Shown here: piece by piece, positions 36,094-47,863 of the stretch
How positions within the stretch are numbered: position 1 is the stretch's first letter
How the letters are laid out: every line of letters starts with the position of its first letter
Assembly (NCBI GenBank): GCA_050084515.1
Contig: CM114273.1
Span: 36,766,001-36,830,000, forward strand
Direction: 5' to 3'
Origin: Blasia pusilla
Taxonomy: Eukaryota > Marchantiophyta > Marchantiopsida > Blasiales
DNA length: 64,000 bases
Notes under the pieces: model-generated
What the model was told of the DNA's origin: nothing
What the model saw: the letters and a program-made list of their open reading frames with translations, nothing else
Databases searched by the model: none
Translations under genes and position numbers: made by a program

Positions 36094-36750
36094 TCAAATT
36101 GTACCAACATTGGTCCGGTCGGTCCCTGTTCCTTTCCCAAGTCTAATCCCTGTGAAGGTGACTGTTGGTGTGACCCCGAGAGTTGTGAAGACCTTCTCTT
36201 GCAAAACTGAATTACATTCTTCTTCCTTGGAAAAGTGCAGTCCCATGATAAATAAATTGAGTTCTATGGTTTTCCTATCCTGGATTTCTAGGACCCTATC
36301 TGCTTCCTCTTTTGCTACCTCTTTGGCTACCTGTGTTGCAACCTCCGTGATTTGTGTTGTGGTCATGTGCTTGCCCACTACTTCAGTCCAGGTTCTAACA
36401 GGATTTGCAGGGCTGTTCCTAGTTACACGGTACTCTTGCATTGCTTTCCCAAGCTGAGTGTTATCCTCTTTGAAGCAGGCAACTAAGTCCTTCTTCAATT
36501 GTATCTTTTCAGCCCTCAAAGCAACCAACTCTAATTCCAGAGTTGTCTTCTTAGCCGTCCATTCGAGGAGGTTCGATTCCTTGCTGGACATCCATCTGCC
36601 ATGCTCTTCTTTTGCTTCCTGCATCATTGTATTCCATGCCAACATCTGGTTGGCCTGAAAGCTTTCCGATTTTCCTTCTAGTTCAGAGAACCGTGTGTTG
36701 ATGGATGCCCACAATTTTGTACTTTTGAAGAAATACATTTTTTTATTCAA
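36094..36750 (-). CDS. LINE ORF1-like protein
   Basis: An open frame of 218 residues with a predicted coiled coil in the middle (WTAKKTTLELELVALRAEKI and following heptads) and a C-terminal stretch NLFIMGLHFSKEEECNSVL resembling the RNA-binding fold of LINE ORF1 proteins. It lies upstream of the endonuclease on the same strand, as expected. The frame ends just before a V-G-T-I stop, so it may be truncated. No CCHC knuckle is seen. Confidence 0.6.
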   Translation of the reverse strand: MNKKMYFFKSTKLWASINTRFSELEGKSESFQANQMLAWNTMMQEAKEEHGRWMSSKESNLLEWTAKKTTLELELVALRAEKIQLKKDLVACFKEDNTQLGKAMQEYRVTRNSPANPVRTWTEVVGKHMTTTQITEVATQVAKEVAKEEADRVLEIQDRKTIELNLFIMGLHFSKEEECNSVLQEKVFTTLGVTPTVTFTGIRLGKGTGTDRTNVGTI

Positions 36751-36759
36751 AGAAGACTT

Positions 36760-38399
36760 GTATATACATTATGATTATGATTATTATTTATTATTATGAG
36801 GAGGAATGAGTAAGATTAAAGTGAATCACGAAGCTCCTGGGACAAGGCAAAGAGATGGAAGATCAAGGATTTGCCTTAGAGGAGAGGAAAATGCAATAAC
36901 AAAGTCTCAAGACTGAGCAACAAGTTTCGGAACGTCAACGAAGCTCAACGAAGCTCTGTCTACGAAGTGCTTTGCTCTTTAACGAAGCATACCGAAGCAT
37001 GAAGAAGAAGAGGAAAAAATACTTCGCTCTTGTATGAAGCGCGAAGCACGAAGCACGAAGCACCTGAAATAAGAACAAAGCATGGAGTGCTTCGTCCTCA
37101 TGAAGTCCAGCAAAGCGAAGCTAAGAATGACTGTGATTTCAAGCGATGCATGTTAGAACAGTTAGACTAGGAAGGGGCGCGACCCTTTGTATCAAATTGG
37201 TAGTTAGGACAATTTTGTTCTACCGATTCACAGGGATCGTAGGAAAAGCTAAGAGAACCATAGATCTAGGTAGTTACAAATGCTGAAGAGACACCAGCTT
37301 CATCAAGAACGCTTCGAATCTTTGGATCACTCCTACTCTAGCGAGTATTTAAGAAGCAAGATAGAAGCTATAATCATCATTCTCTTACGAAGTCCTCAGG
37401 ATGTAGGAATGGTCCGAGCAAGGGAGTAGTACCCTCTCGAGCTTGTATACACTTTGAAGCTTTCTCATTCTTGATGGAGTAGTAAAGCAATCATTCATTC
37501 ATTCTGATGTGCGATGCTTATGTCTGAGTATTCTTTTTGGGTCTGTAGAGTGAAGAGTGAACCAAGCGAACCTTTCTCATCAATGGAATAATCAACATAA
37601 AGATTGTAGGAAATCTGTTTGACAAAGAGTAGCCTGCCGAGATGGATTGAGTTCCGAAAGTAGGAGAAGCCAGCTTTCATGTTGAGGTCTCTGTGAGGTT
37701 TCTTGATATCGAGAGGAAATCTACCTAAGCATGCTGTTAATTCCACTAGAGAGAATTGAGAAAAGACCCCTTGGTACTAAGAAAGATCCGAAGATATTGA
37801 TAAGACGTTGAATATAACTCATACACATCTAAATACAACTATTACAACATAATTGTAATTTCGAACTCTTTTTTCATCAAACAATAATCCTCTTGGGAAT
37901 CGCACTTATTAAACGACTGTAAAATAGAAACTCTTATACATTACAATGCCACTTCTAGATATGGTATAACCTCTGTTGAATGTATGACAGCTGCATGGAG
38001 TCGTTCCTTGTCACACTGCCTTATTTTTTTCCTAACATAGTGGCAAGATTTTGGTGCCATCAATCTCCGTGAGCCATTTGATCTCACAAATCGTCCACAG
38101 TCCTTGCTCTTTGTTTGCTTGTGGGAAAGATCCTTGATACTGGTCGTGTCTTGGACCTCCTCCGGTGAGGTTTCTAACGCTGGTTGTTCTGTGGTTGTCA
38201 TGGGTGCAGTGTTCACTCGATGTACTGGTCTATGTGCTCAGGCAGTGGGAATGGGGAAAATAATTAGATAGGGTGTGCTTTACTCCAGAGAAACCATAGT
38301 CGCGTCTATGGAGTTAGAGGGAGGTCAGAGCTTGAGAATCGTCTCAACATCGCTGGCTTTTGCCTGTTCCATGGTTAGGAAGGATCGTCCAGGGAGGTG

Positions 38400-38400
<1 letters not shown>
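36760..38400 (-). other. Presumed LINE 5' region, no recognised gene
   Basis: It contains a patch of repeated CGAAGC/GCTTCG words (36920-37130) and two modest minus-strand frames (37746-37495 and 38216-37941) without recognisable domains. The second reads DLSHKQTKSKDCGRFVRSNG and is basic. The segment might include another inserted LTR (a TGTTAGAACAG start at 37149), but I found no matching partner or target duplication. Confidence 0.35.
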
Positions 38401-39202
<802 letters not shown>

Positions 39203-40889
39203 ACAAAGAGAGAATGAAAGAGTGAGAGAGTTTGAATGAAGGATCTTGTTGGTTACTCACTGTTGGTGCAGGTTGGAGATCCTGTTCCCCATTCAGCGGC
39301 TCATGGGAGTGCTCACGGGAGCAAGAGCCCCTCCGTTTGCTATTTTTTTGTTCGATTTTTCGTGAGAGAGAGTGGCACGCGGAAGCGCTGCCAAAATCTG
39401 TTTAGACATTGAGTATGGGGGCGGATTGCCCCATGCCGTTACTCTCAAGAGTACCTTGTACCTTACTGGTTGTTTTGTTTACATGTTTGCAATTTTTATT
39501 GGGAGAAATCAGCGCGGACGTGTTGCTGAATTTTTTGTAGGAGTGCAGATTGAAGGGCTGCATAACAGTCCCCGTCAGTTTTTATTGGAAGGTTGAATGA
39601 AGAAACCAATTTGACATTGTTGTAGATCGGCAAGCTGTGCACGGTGTGGAAGAATTGTGTGCAATTTTAATATGTGAGCAAGAAGTTATGATCATTTTTG
39701 TGGAGCTGCCATAGCTACCGCGTGAGGAAGGAGTAAGTTTTGAAATTCTTGGTAACTTCTTAGTTGAGGTAGAAAAATTTCAAAATATTTTATTATTGGG
39801 GAAAGGACAAGTGAAACTTAGGATCTTGAGGTTAAAGTGAGTGGAAACTTTATTTAGTGGATGTTGACCCAATATTTATGGGGCTTAGTGAAGTATAAGT
39901 CAAATTTGAATAATTTTAGTGAGTTGACCCTTAGTTTAAGGAGTTAGTGGAATGGGAAAAGAAAAAAAACTTTGACTTTTTGAATAAGGTCAAAATAGAA
40001 CCATTTCTATATGGATGAGAGATATTGTAATTATGATTGACTTTCACCGTCGATTCGGGCCATTCTTGCTTCATCTGTTGGCCGTCGTCGACGACGTTCT
40101 TCATTGTTGTTGATTGGATGATGACATGTTTGGATTGATGGGGTCGCATTTCTCTTTTCGGCTTGCTATGTATTGAGGTGGAACCCGCTCGACAACAATC
40201 GAGAACTGTACCGTGACGCATGTAGCCGCAAGGCACCGCCGATTGTCGCGCCGTGCCACTTTTGGCCGCACTGCACCGCACCGTTTCGATCGCGGAGCCA
40301 TACCATCATTGTGGAGCAGATTGTGTATTGCTGTTGAGGAGGGGGTATGCCGCTTAGTGCTGCATCCAATTGCCGAGTGTCGTGCCATTTTGTAGCCATT
40401 ATGTGCCGCTAGTGCTGCACCATACCGTCGGATCCGCATCGCATATCGAGAAGATTTGAGCATTGTTAATGCTAGGGAAGTACGATATGCTATTTGGAAA
40501 GTTTGTCTTCACGACCGAGTTGGGGTTGAGGTTGTAGTTGCTGAGGAGCGATCAACATTTGTTCAGGTTACCCATTCTGGTCTTTTGCCCTGCACGTGTG
40601 AGGGAATTCCGGGTATTGGGCAATTATTTGGGATATTGGGTTTCGTGTTGATGGAGAGAGCATCCTTGATGTATGGGTTTTAGGGGACATAGACCTGTGT
40701 GGGATGTCCAAAGTTGAGGGTATGTTTTGTCAATGAGACGATAGATCAGTCGATTTGCTGCACCACGCCACTTGTTGCCACATAACACAAAACTTAGAGA
40801 GAGTGTGTAGATTGAGTGCCGCATGTTTATTTTGAGTGATTAAGGGATTACTTGTGAGATTGAGAATGATCGTGTGAGAGGGGCACGCG
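39203..40889 (+). other. Untranslated leader of copy B
   Basis: About 1.7 kb without a good frame, shared with copies C and A. It contains conserved stem-loop candidates: the ATGGGG...CCCCAT inverted repeat at 39415-39434, and two spaced copies of a GCGGAAGCGCTGCC-like element (about 39380 and, decayed, 39512). A GC-rich block at 40190-40440 is matched at 48735-49000. No convincing tRNA primer site was found after the X unit. Confidence 0.65.
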
Positions 40890-42263
40890 GGTCATCACGA
40901 CGTCGCTTTGGGACTCTAAGAGGCGAGGTGGTGGATCTTAGAGTAGCTCTAGAGGGTTTACGTGGAGTGGTGCAAGGTTCCGAGGGTCTCCACATGAGAG
41001 ACCACCTCGATCTCCTTCTGTGTCGTCTTTAGACGAGGGGGAGAGCATAGAGGACTTTGTTAGTGCATCACCGCACAAAGTGAGTGGTCCTACTAGTTGG
41101 GCGTACAAGATGGACGATCGGGGTAAAGGACCACATAGGTTTTTGGATGTTATAGGCACGATAGATTTGCACAACTTTATTGCATAGTTTAGGAGTTGAT
41201 GTGACTCACAACGGGCTGGGAACTCTAAAGAGTTCAACTTGTTTACAACATGGAACGGTATGTTCCAACATTTAGAGGGGATGTCCATGGATGATTATCA
41301 TGAGTTCTCCCACCAACATGCCTAGGAGATTGAGGCATGGAGACTCTATTGTGACCCACACTATGTTTCATGGACTGAGCCATTTCCAAATGAGGAGGAG
41401 GAGTCAGGAGAGGCTACTTCCTCTTCCACCAGTGATGTTTTAGGAGGGATAACTCGAACTGGAGCAGTTGCACCATCCACTCGGGTTCGTCCTAGGTTCA
41501 AACCTATGGTTGAGTTCTTTGTGGAGTTGAGGACGAGATACCAGGGGGTACGGACTGAGAAGTTGCAGAGCATCCACAACTTTTAGAGGCGCCCGGGTGA
41601 GAGTTTGCGTGAGGCCTACACTCGCTTGCGCCGGTTGATTCGCGTCACTCAAGGGGTGACAAAGTCCTAGGCTATCTAGTCATGGTACGCGATGCTGGAC
41701 CAAAATCTCCAAACACGGGTGAGGGATGCGGTGCTTCTTATGAACACCTCACCTACGTTGAGAGATCTTTTTACGACCACTAAGAACATTGAACGCAACA
41801 TTGCGCAGGAGAGCATAGCCACCATGGATTCTGGGCGCGCGAGAAATCACAATTTCCTACACCACCAGTGTAGCAACGTGGATTCCGAGATAGGTCTATG
41901 GCATGACAAGGTCAGGGAGGATATCGGGAGGCCGTGCCATAGAGACCTGCGCCTTCATATGTGGCTCAAAAGCATCCGCTTATGATTATTTGTTGGGCAT
42001 GTGGTGGAGCCCATCACCAGTGCGATTGTACCCGTGAGGATCATGGACGCGTGCCTGAGCATGGAGGAGGAGATGGTGCTGCACCAGGAGGTTATCATTG
42101 TGACTATTGTCATAGGTACGGTCACACGGGCGCTAGATGTTTCAACCTACACCCTAAGTTACGTGTGGACCGAGGGCCAAAGAGGGCACTAGAGCAAGTT
42201 GATGGTCCGGATGGGCCTAGAGGTCGTGCACCAGGTGGTCCCATTGGGGGAGGAGGAGCTTGA
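40890..42263 (+). pseudogene. Copy B gag with two CCHC zinc knuckles
   Basis: Plus-strand blocks: a coiled-coil-like start (LRGEVVDLRVALEGLRGVV), WNGMFQHLEGMSMDDYHEF, MVEFFVELRTRYQGV, PGESLREAYTRLRRLI, and then CWACGGAHHQCDC and CDYCHRYGHTGARC, the latter a canonical Cys-x2-Cys-x4-His-x4-Cys knuckle. Gag would coat the genomic RNA. Several in-frame stops, mostly TAG at positions expected to be Gln or Trp. Copy C lacks this whole region. Confidence 0.82.
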
Positions 42264-42838
42264 TTTGCCCGAGGAGTTTGGTGGAGTTGCTTGTGGAGGA
42301 GATAGAGTTCCACCACCTAGACGCGTCAAGGGAGACGCCAGACGTGAGGCTGGGATACAAAAGGTACAACAACACATTGCCGCTATGGCATTTTGGTTAT
42401 CATGCCGGATCAATGGCATCGACGTCTTATGGAGCAACCAGAGACATCAAGGATCCTGGCTGGATGTGCGCGACTGTCGAGTTGGAGGCATCTATTGTTA
42501 CACGTGGAGCCGCTGCGGAGTTGGATCTACAGAGGGGGAAAACAAGGAAAGAGACCGGGCTTCCTCAGTCTTTCACATTGTCTGAGGCGATGAGGACCCC
42601 ATCTATGGGTCCTGATGAGAGATTGCGGAGAGTTAATGTTGTTGGTGTACAAGCACAGAGGGCGATGGGAGAAGCGAGGGCGAAAACTCCTGTTGCTGAT
42701 GCTCAGAAGGAGCATGTGTCGAGTACGATGTTACGGGCGGCCATGATAGTGTACTGTGCTCTTTTTTTCTGCTTTGGATGTTATGAAGTTGGGAGGTACG
42801 CCGGCCGAGGTGTTCCGGTTGGCCGCTATGCTATGTGA
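42264..42838 (+). pseudogene. Copy B gag-protease intervening region
   Basis: A 192-residue open stretch follows the knuckles with no domain I recognise (for example GLPQSFTLSEAMRTPSMGP). It lies between nucleocapsid and protease and is likely part of the polyprotein. It is absent from copy C because of the deletion there. Confidence 0.5.
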
Positions 42839-43455
42839 GCATGGAGATGGTGTTCCTGCATCACGTTGAGAGTTGATTGCACAAGAGGTGATGGACCTGC
42901 CCTTGGAGCCGATGCTCGGGCCGTCCACCTCAGATTCATGGCAGGTTGCGGCTGCTAGGATGGCGGAGATGCCTGGTAGATCCGTGATAGAGCGTGCCAT
43001 GGTTGCTCTTGGTGTTGTATTGCTGGATAATCGGGGAGAGATCTTCCAGTTGGTTAGTCGAGGAGGTAGATTTTTTTGTCCGCAGCGTGTCTTGTTAGAT
43101 TGAGGAGCGCAACCCCTGATGTTGGGGAAAGTAGCATTTACAGGTTTGGACTTGATGAGGGCCGATGTGGAGCATTGTCCATTCCGGATACAGACATCCT
43201 TGGGTGGAGCAAGTACCACACAGTTTATCACCCGACATGAGGTTGTGGTGAGGATTTGCCCAAGACGTCCTAAAGATGAGTCCGTGGTCCGAGCCAAGGC
43301 GATAGTGACCGATGGAGAGTCCTACCATGTCATGGTTGGTGGAGCAGTGTTGTACCCGATGGGGTTTTCCCTGGATTATTGGGAGGAGTCAGCATCCTAC
43401 AGACCAAGATGGAAGTCCGGTAATGAGCGGCTTAGCTCATTACCCATTTGATTCA
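42839..43455 (+). pseudogene. Copy B aspartic protease
   Basis: Reads AQEVMDLPLEPMLGPSTSDS, VALGVVLLDNRGEIFQLVS, then RVLLD, a stop in place of Ser, and GAQPLMLGK, and further on RAKAIVTDGESYHVMVGGAV. The D-S-G-A active-site motif of copy C is broken here at the second residue (TCA to TGA). Retropepsin-type proteases process the polyprotein. Confidence 0.78.
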
Positions 43456-43810
43456 CGGGTGGAGTGATTGAGCGACGACTAGGGGAGATGGCGACTTTAG
43501 CAGCATTCAGCAGTGCCATCATATGCCCTTCAGATTTGATTGATGGGCATGCCGATGTAGAGGACGTACCCGCACCAAAAACTTGTAGGGAGAGGAGTGT
43601 TATGGTAGCCACATCATTTCGTGGAGGAGAGGTGCGGTTGTGGGGCTCGAGTGAGGAGCTCCGACGCTTGGCCGATGAGCATGTGCAGATGGCGTTTGCA
43701 CAAGAGCGTCAAGCATTTGCACTAGAGTGTGACGGGTCAGAGGAACCTGAGGTAGCCCAAAGTGCTACTATGATCCCTATGGACACCACACCGATTGTGT
43801 GATGCATCCC
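43456..43810 (+). pseudogene. Copy B protease-DNMT linker
   Basis: An open frame reading IERRLGEMATLAAFSSAIIC and GGEVRLWGSSEELRRLADEH matches copies A and C. It leads directly into the methyltransferase motif I. It has no known domain. Conservation in three copies suggests that it is functional in the parent element. Confidence 0.65.
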
Positions 43811-44775
43811 AGAGGAGGGTATTTGCGTGTTGGATCTCTTTGAAGGGATCAACACTGGCTTAGCTGTCATTTTGCAGGCAGCAGTACCTGTACGTTGAGA
43901 TTGATGATGTTGCAAGGCGCGCTTCACTTCACCATGTGGCGCAATTATGCCTCCGATGTCTCGACTTGTTATGTGCGTCCGCCATCCAGCGTTACTAGAG
44001 TTCCCTACCAAGGGACATTTTAGTGTTGGGGCTGCAGGAGTTGGAGCGGGTAGGGGCCATAGATTTGGTCATTGCAGGTTGGCTGTGTCTGGGCCAATCG
44101 AGTGTTGGACAAGGTAGCAGGTTAGCCAACTCTCGGTCCATGTTGTTTTGGGAGATGATGTGGATCTTGCGATATGTGCAGGTATATCAGTCCAGTTCTC
44201 CAACATACATTCTGGAGAATGTGCCAATTTTGGGCGATTCCAGGTCCCGCGTGGTGATGAGTGCACATCAGGTGCACGTATGGATTGGCCCGGCAATGTT
44301 GTTGGATGCGGTGAGTGTAGGTTCACAAGCACATTGCCCGCGTCTTTGGTCGACCAACTTGGTGTCACATGAGGTTTTATGGAGGGCGTATGCGAGAGTG
44401 GAGTGCCCCTCCCATTTGTTGGTGGATTCTATTTTGGATCCAGGTCGTCAATCACAGGCACTAAGGCATGATGATCGATCTCCGTTCATTGTGGTCAACA
44501 GGATTGGCATGCCACGAGCAGCCTTTCCCACATTGGTGAGTTTTCCCCGCTTCCTATGCATTCAAGGAGGTCGGGTCTGGCTTGGTTTGGGATGACCAGG
44601 TACAGCGGTTGGTGGAGCCCAACGCCGATGAGTGAGAGTGAGCGATGGGATTCCCCACAGGAGTGACAGCAGTACGGTCACTATCAAAGGCATCACGACG
44701 TCATGTCTTGGGTTAGGCAATGGACCTGAATTGCTTGACATGGATTTTCAGCTTAGGAGAAGCTGAGTAGCGACG
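43811..44775 (+). pseudogene. Copy B DNMT3-like methyltransferase (broken)
   Basis: Motif I reads VLDLFEGINTGLAVILQ. Motif IV has decayed to GWLCLGQSS (Pro to Leu before the catalytic Cys). Motif VI is TYILENVPILGD, and the WTN-like segment and the SHLLVDSILDPG block are present in shifted frames. The sequence corresponding to the last motif runs to about 44760 (GQAMDLNCLTWIFSL in fragments). Frameshifts and altered catalytic residues make it inactive. Confidence 0.82.
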
Positions 44776-45019
44776 TTTGTGGATACAATAGATCAAAACT
44801 CTTGCGTTGGTGAGCCCCATGCCTACTGAGACGGTTGAGGGAGTGACTGGGGGCGAGACCCGAGGAGATCGACACACCAAGGGTGATTGGGAGAGACACC
44901 CTTGGACTTCTTGGGATATTTTGCAGGTACGCTAGGAGATGATAGCCACAACATTGAGCATGGTTCCGGGTACTGCACATGGAGATCAAAGTTTGCAATT
45001 GGCTGTAGGGGAGCTTCCG

Positions 45020-46030
45020 AGTTCTATTGTCCGAGACGGGGTTGCACCATAGCAACCACCGACACCCATGTCGGAGAGTCCTACCATAGTCATAATGGAG
45101 ACTTGGGAGCCAGATATGGGCCCTAAGTGGACAGGACGAGAGCGGCGTGGGATACACCAAATCCTTAGGAGTTATAAGAGCTATTTTGCATTTAGCATGC
45201 ATGATTTGGGTACGCTGAAGGGTCCAGGGATTTGCATTGAGTTGTCGAGTGACATGCCAATCTTTCGACGATCCTTCATGAACACTAACATGGAGAGGGC
45301 TCTAATTCAAAGTAGGAGCCAGAACTTGGTTGGAGCAGGTCTAGTGGAGATGTTGCATGGATAGTATGCATGTGCCACTATCATGCCCGCCAAGAAGGAT
45401 GTGCATGGCAACTGGATGGATAGGCGGATGTGTGGAGATTATCGACCTATCAATCGGCATACGAAGTTTGATAGGTATGCCATGCCCATCCATGAGGAGA
45501 TCTTTGATGTTATTGGGCATGCAAAGGTCTTGAGTTTGTTAGATCTTTGAGCCGGATACCATCTGCTGCCTATCAGATTGGAGGACAGGCATTAAATGGC
45601 ATTTTGGGGCATCGCTCCTCACGGGAAGGATTGCTTGTACCAGTGGCGGTTCTTATGATTTGGGTTAAAGAACGACATGGTTAAGTTTCAAAGGGTCATG
45701 GATAGGATCTTGGCAGGTTTGGATTTTGCTAGGTATTATATTGATGACATCGTAGTCTTTAGCGCCACGATTGAGGAGCATGAGCAACATCTAGAGTAGG
45801 TTTTCCGACACTTGCAGTTATATGAGCTAAAGCTACATCAAGGCAAGTGCAAGTTCTTCTATGACTCGATTGAGTACCTGGGTCATACAATATACCTAGG
45901 TGGCCTTGGTGTGCAGTAGAGGAAGATAGAGGCTATTTCACCCATTCCACGCCCTACAGATGTGAGTCGGTTCGTGCATTCATAGGATTGGCAAATTTCT
46001 ATCAACGATACATCAAGGGTTTTAGTCGAT
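45020..46030 (+). pseudogene. Copy B reverse transcriptase (Ty3/gypsy type)
   Basis: Blocks include GAGLVEM, PAKKDVHGNW, CGDYRPINRHTKFDRYAMPI, LSLLDL, FGLKND, FQRVMDRILAGLDFARYYID, IDDIVVFSATIEEHEQHL and CKFFYDSIEYLGHTIY. The YIDD catalytic box is present. Order and motifs are those of Ty3/gypsy RT. Stops and shifts are scattered; some are TAG at expected Gln or Glu positions. Confidence 0.88.
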
Positions 46031-47000
46031 TGTGAAGCCGCTAACCTTGCTGACCAAGATGGATTGGGAGTGGCACTGGGGGGATGAGCAGGAGAGAGCA
46101 TTTCAGCTGCTCAAGGATAAATTAACGTCCGCGCCCATATTGAGGAGACCGATGAGGGGTGGTCCTTTCCATTTGCATACGGATTTGAGCATGTTGGGGC
46201 TTACAGCCGTGCTCACCCAACATGACAATGAGGGTAGAGATTTTGTGGTGGCTTACGCTAGTCGCTTGTTGTGCAAATCCACATCATCATACAAAATACA
46301 TCACTGATATACCATACTCACATACCTACATAACATAGACAAGAGCATCCACCAACACAAGTGTGCCACAACTGAAATCCGTGAAAGACCTATTGTCATA
46401 AAGCACGTATAGAATCACATACAATCGAGCCAAACCCACTCCAAGATGGGAGAATCCAGGTCGAAGCTTGCGGGAACCACCATAGCCAAGAGCTCTACTC
46501 ACTACCAAGGCTAACTCCCAACGCAACAGGCTCAACTCAAAGAACTAACTGTTCTTTGAGTGCACTCCACACTATATCCTCCAACCTAAGAGCGGTCCCT
46601 ACTGGAAAAGTCACCCCCAACTGAGTAACCCCCAACCCTGTGTATGAAACCGCATCTCTACCTAGACACTACGGCCCTACATAAGGTATGGCCTCTTCTA
46701 GCACACTATACTCTATGACATAATCCATATGGTCATGACACCCTCGAACAACGTTGCAGAGGTGAAGTATAGCTTGTATGAGGGTGAATGCTTGGTTGCA
46801 ATGTGGGCTGATGCACATTTCAGGTTGTATCTATTCGGAAACCCCTTTACCATTAATCCTGATCATCAACTACTTAAGTGGTAGATGGAGTCCGATAAGC
46901 TTATGGGGAAGCTTGCGAGGTGGGTTCTGTTGTTGCAGGCGTATGATTTCTAGATGGTGCATAGATCAAGGAGCTCGTTGGCATGGAGAGAGTGATGAGG
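46031..47000 (+). pseudogene. Copy B RNase H, split by a solo LTR
   Basis: The first part reads DEQERAFQLLKDKLTSAPIL, FHLHTDLSMLGLTAVLTQ and DFVVAYASR, up to 46266. It resumes at 46741 with NNVAEVKYSLYEGECLVAMW and FRLYLFGNPFTINPDHQLLK in a different frame. The catalytic first Asp (HTD) is visible. The RNase H would degrade the RNA strand during reverse transcription. Confidence 0.82.
46267..46740. repeat. Solo LTR inserted in copy B RNase H
   Basis: 474 bp starting TGTTGTGC and ending CATGACA, flanked by CGCT (46263-46266) and CCCT (46741-46744), compatible with a mutated 4-bp target duplication. Copy C reads straight across this point. It does not match the X/Y units, the copia LTRs, or anything else in the window. 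Non-coding. Confidence 0.7.
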
Positions 47001-47303
47001 AGTTTGTGTCAGAATGGCACACGTCAACCTATTTGGGCTTGTTGGCTATGGAGAGCTAGAGTGTTGAGACTTTGATGGCGAGGTCTGACAGAGAGTCCTT
47101 AGATGCAGAGGTTGGTGAGGAGATGACAGGTCGCCGAGACATTCACGACGATGGAGTGGTCTTGAAGTACCTGTGTACTAGCAACGTCGTGAGCATAGTG
47201 GGTGCTAGAGAGCGGGATCAGATCCTACAACGAGCCAGACAGGTCCCGTGGGAGGGGACACATGCGTTACAAGTTTGGGAGGATGTAGAGTACGTGTAGT
47301 GCC
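47001..47303 (+). pseudogene. Copy B RNase H/integrase junction, left of copy C
   Basis: Frame fragments ARQVPWEGTHALQVWEDVEY match the segment of copy C at 53320-53400. The sequence stops at the target site TGCC where copy C is inserted and continues at 55641. Confidence 0.75.
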
Positions 47304-47863
47304 TGTCGCGTCTTTAAGGATAGATCGGTGAGATCTAGTAGAGTGCCTTTGTGAGTATTGGAGGACATGCTCAGTAGATCAAAGATGACCTACTGAGGCC
47401 CCAGGAAACCTGATCTTGCAGGTTTCCCGGGGCCTCAGCCACTACTAAACCTGCTCTCTCACGTTTCCCCTTCGTTTCGGCTCATTTGGAGCCATATTGA
47501 GAAACTTACTATTTTAGGTAAGTACCATTTTGAGTATATGATCGACTTTATATTTTTAGTAAGTGGCCCTTGACCTCCTACATCAGGTCAAGAGCCAAGG
47601 AGGTGACTTGGGAGAATAGGTTATCATGGAGAGAGCTTGGGAGAGGGGAGGGATATATATATCTCAAGGCGAGACAGCTTGAGAGCTCATTCTCTCTTTG
47701 TTGAACCTCTTGGCATGAGGCGGCGGAGCTATGGTCCCTTGCCTTGTGAGTGTAACCCAAGCCTCTCATTAGGAGAGTGGATTTGGTTTGACATTAGAGA
47801 GAGTGCACACCTTTGAGAGCTATGGTGTGAGATGGTGTAGAGAGAGAGATTGGATCTTACTTT
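47304..47863 (+). repeat. X unit, left terminus of copy C (X1)
   Basis: About 560 bp, matching 55000-55512. It includes a 20-bp-stem hairpin at 47393-47438 (arms 47393-47412 and 47419-47438, one mismatch) whose position corresponds to a different hairpin in the X unit at 57230. It is followed directly by the leader, with no Y unit. Confidence 0.85.

Noticed and set aside
36920-37130. Repeated CGAAGC words, possible tandem gene-regulatory array
   Set aside because: Irregular, no consistent period; low-complexity within the presumed LINE 5' region.
37495-37746. 83-residue minus-strand frame, possibly coding
   Set aside because: No domain recognised, no conserved context; left as part of the LINE 5' region.
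40190-40440. GC-rich block that looks like a small gene or rRNA fragment
   Set aside because: It is repeated in copy C (48735-49000) as part of the retroelement leader and shows no rRNA features that I recognise.
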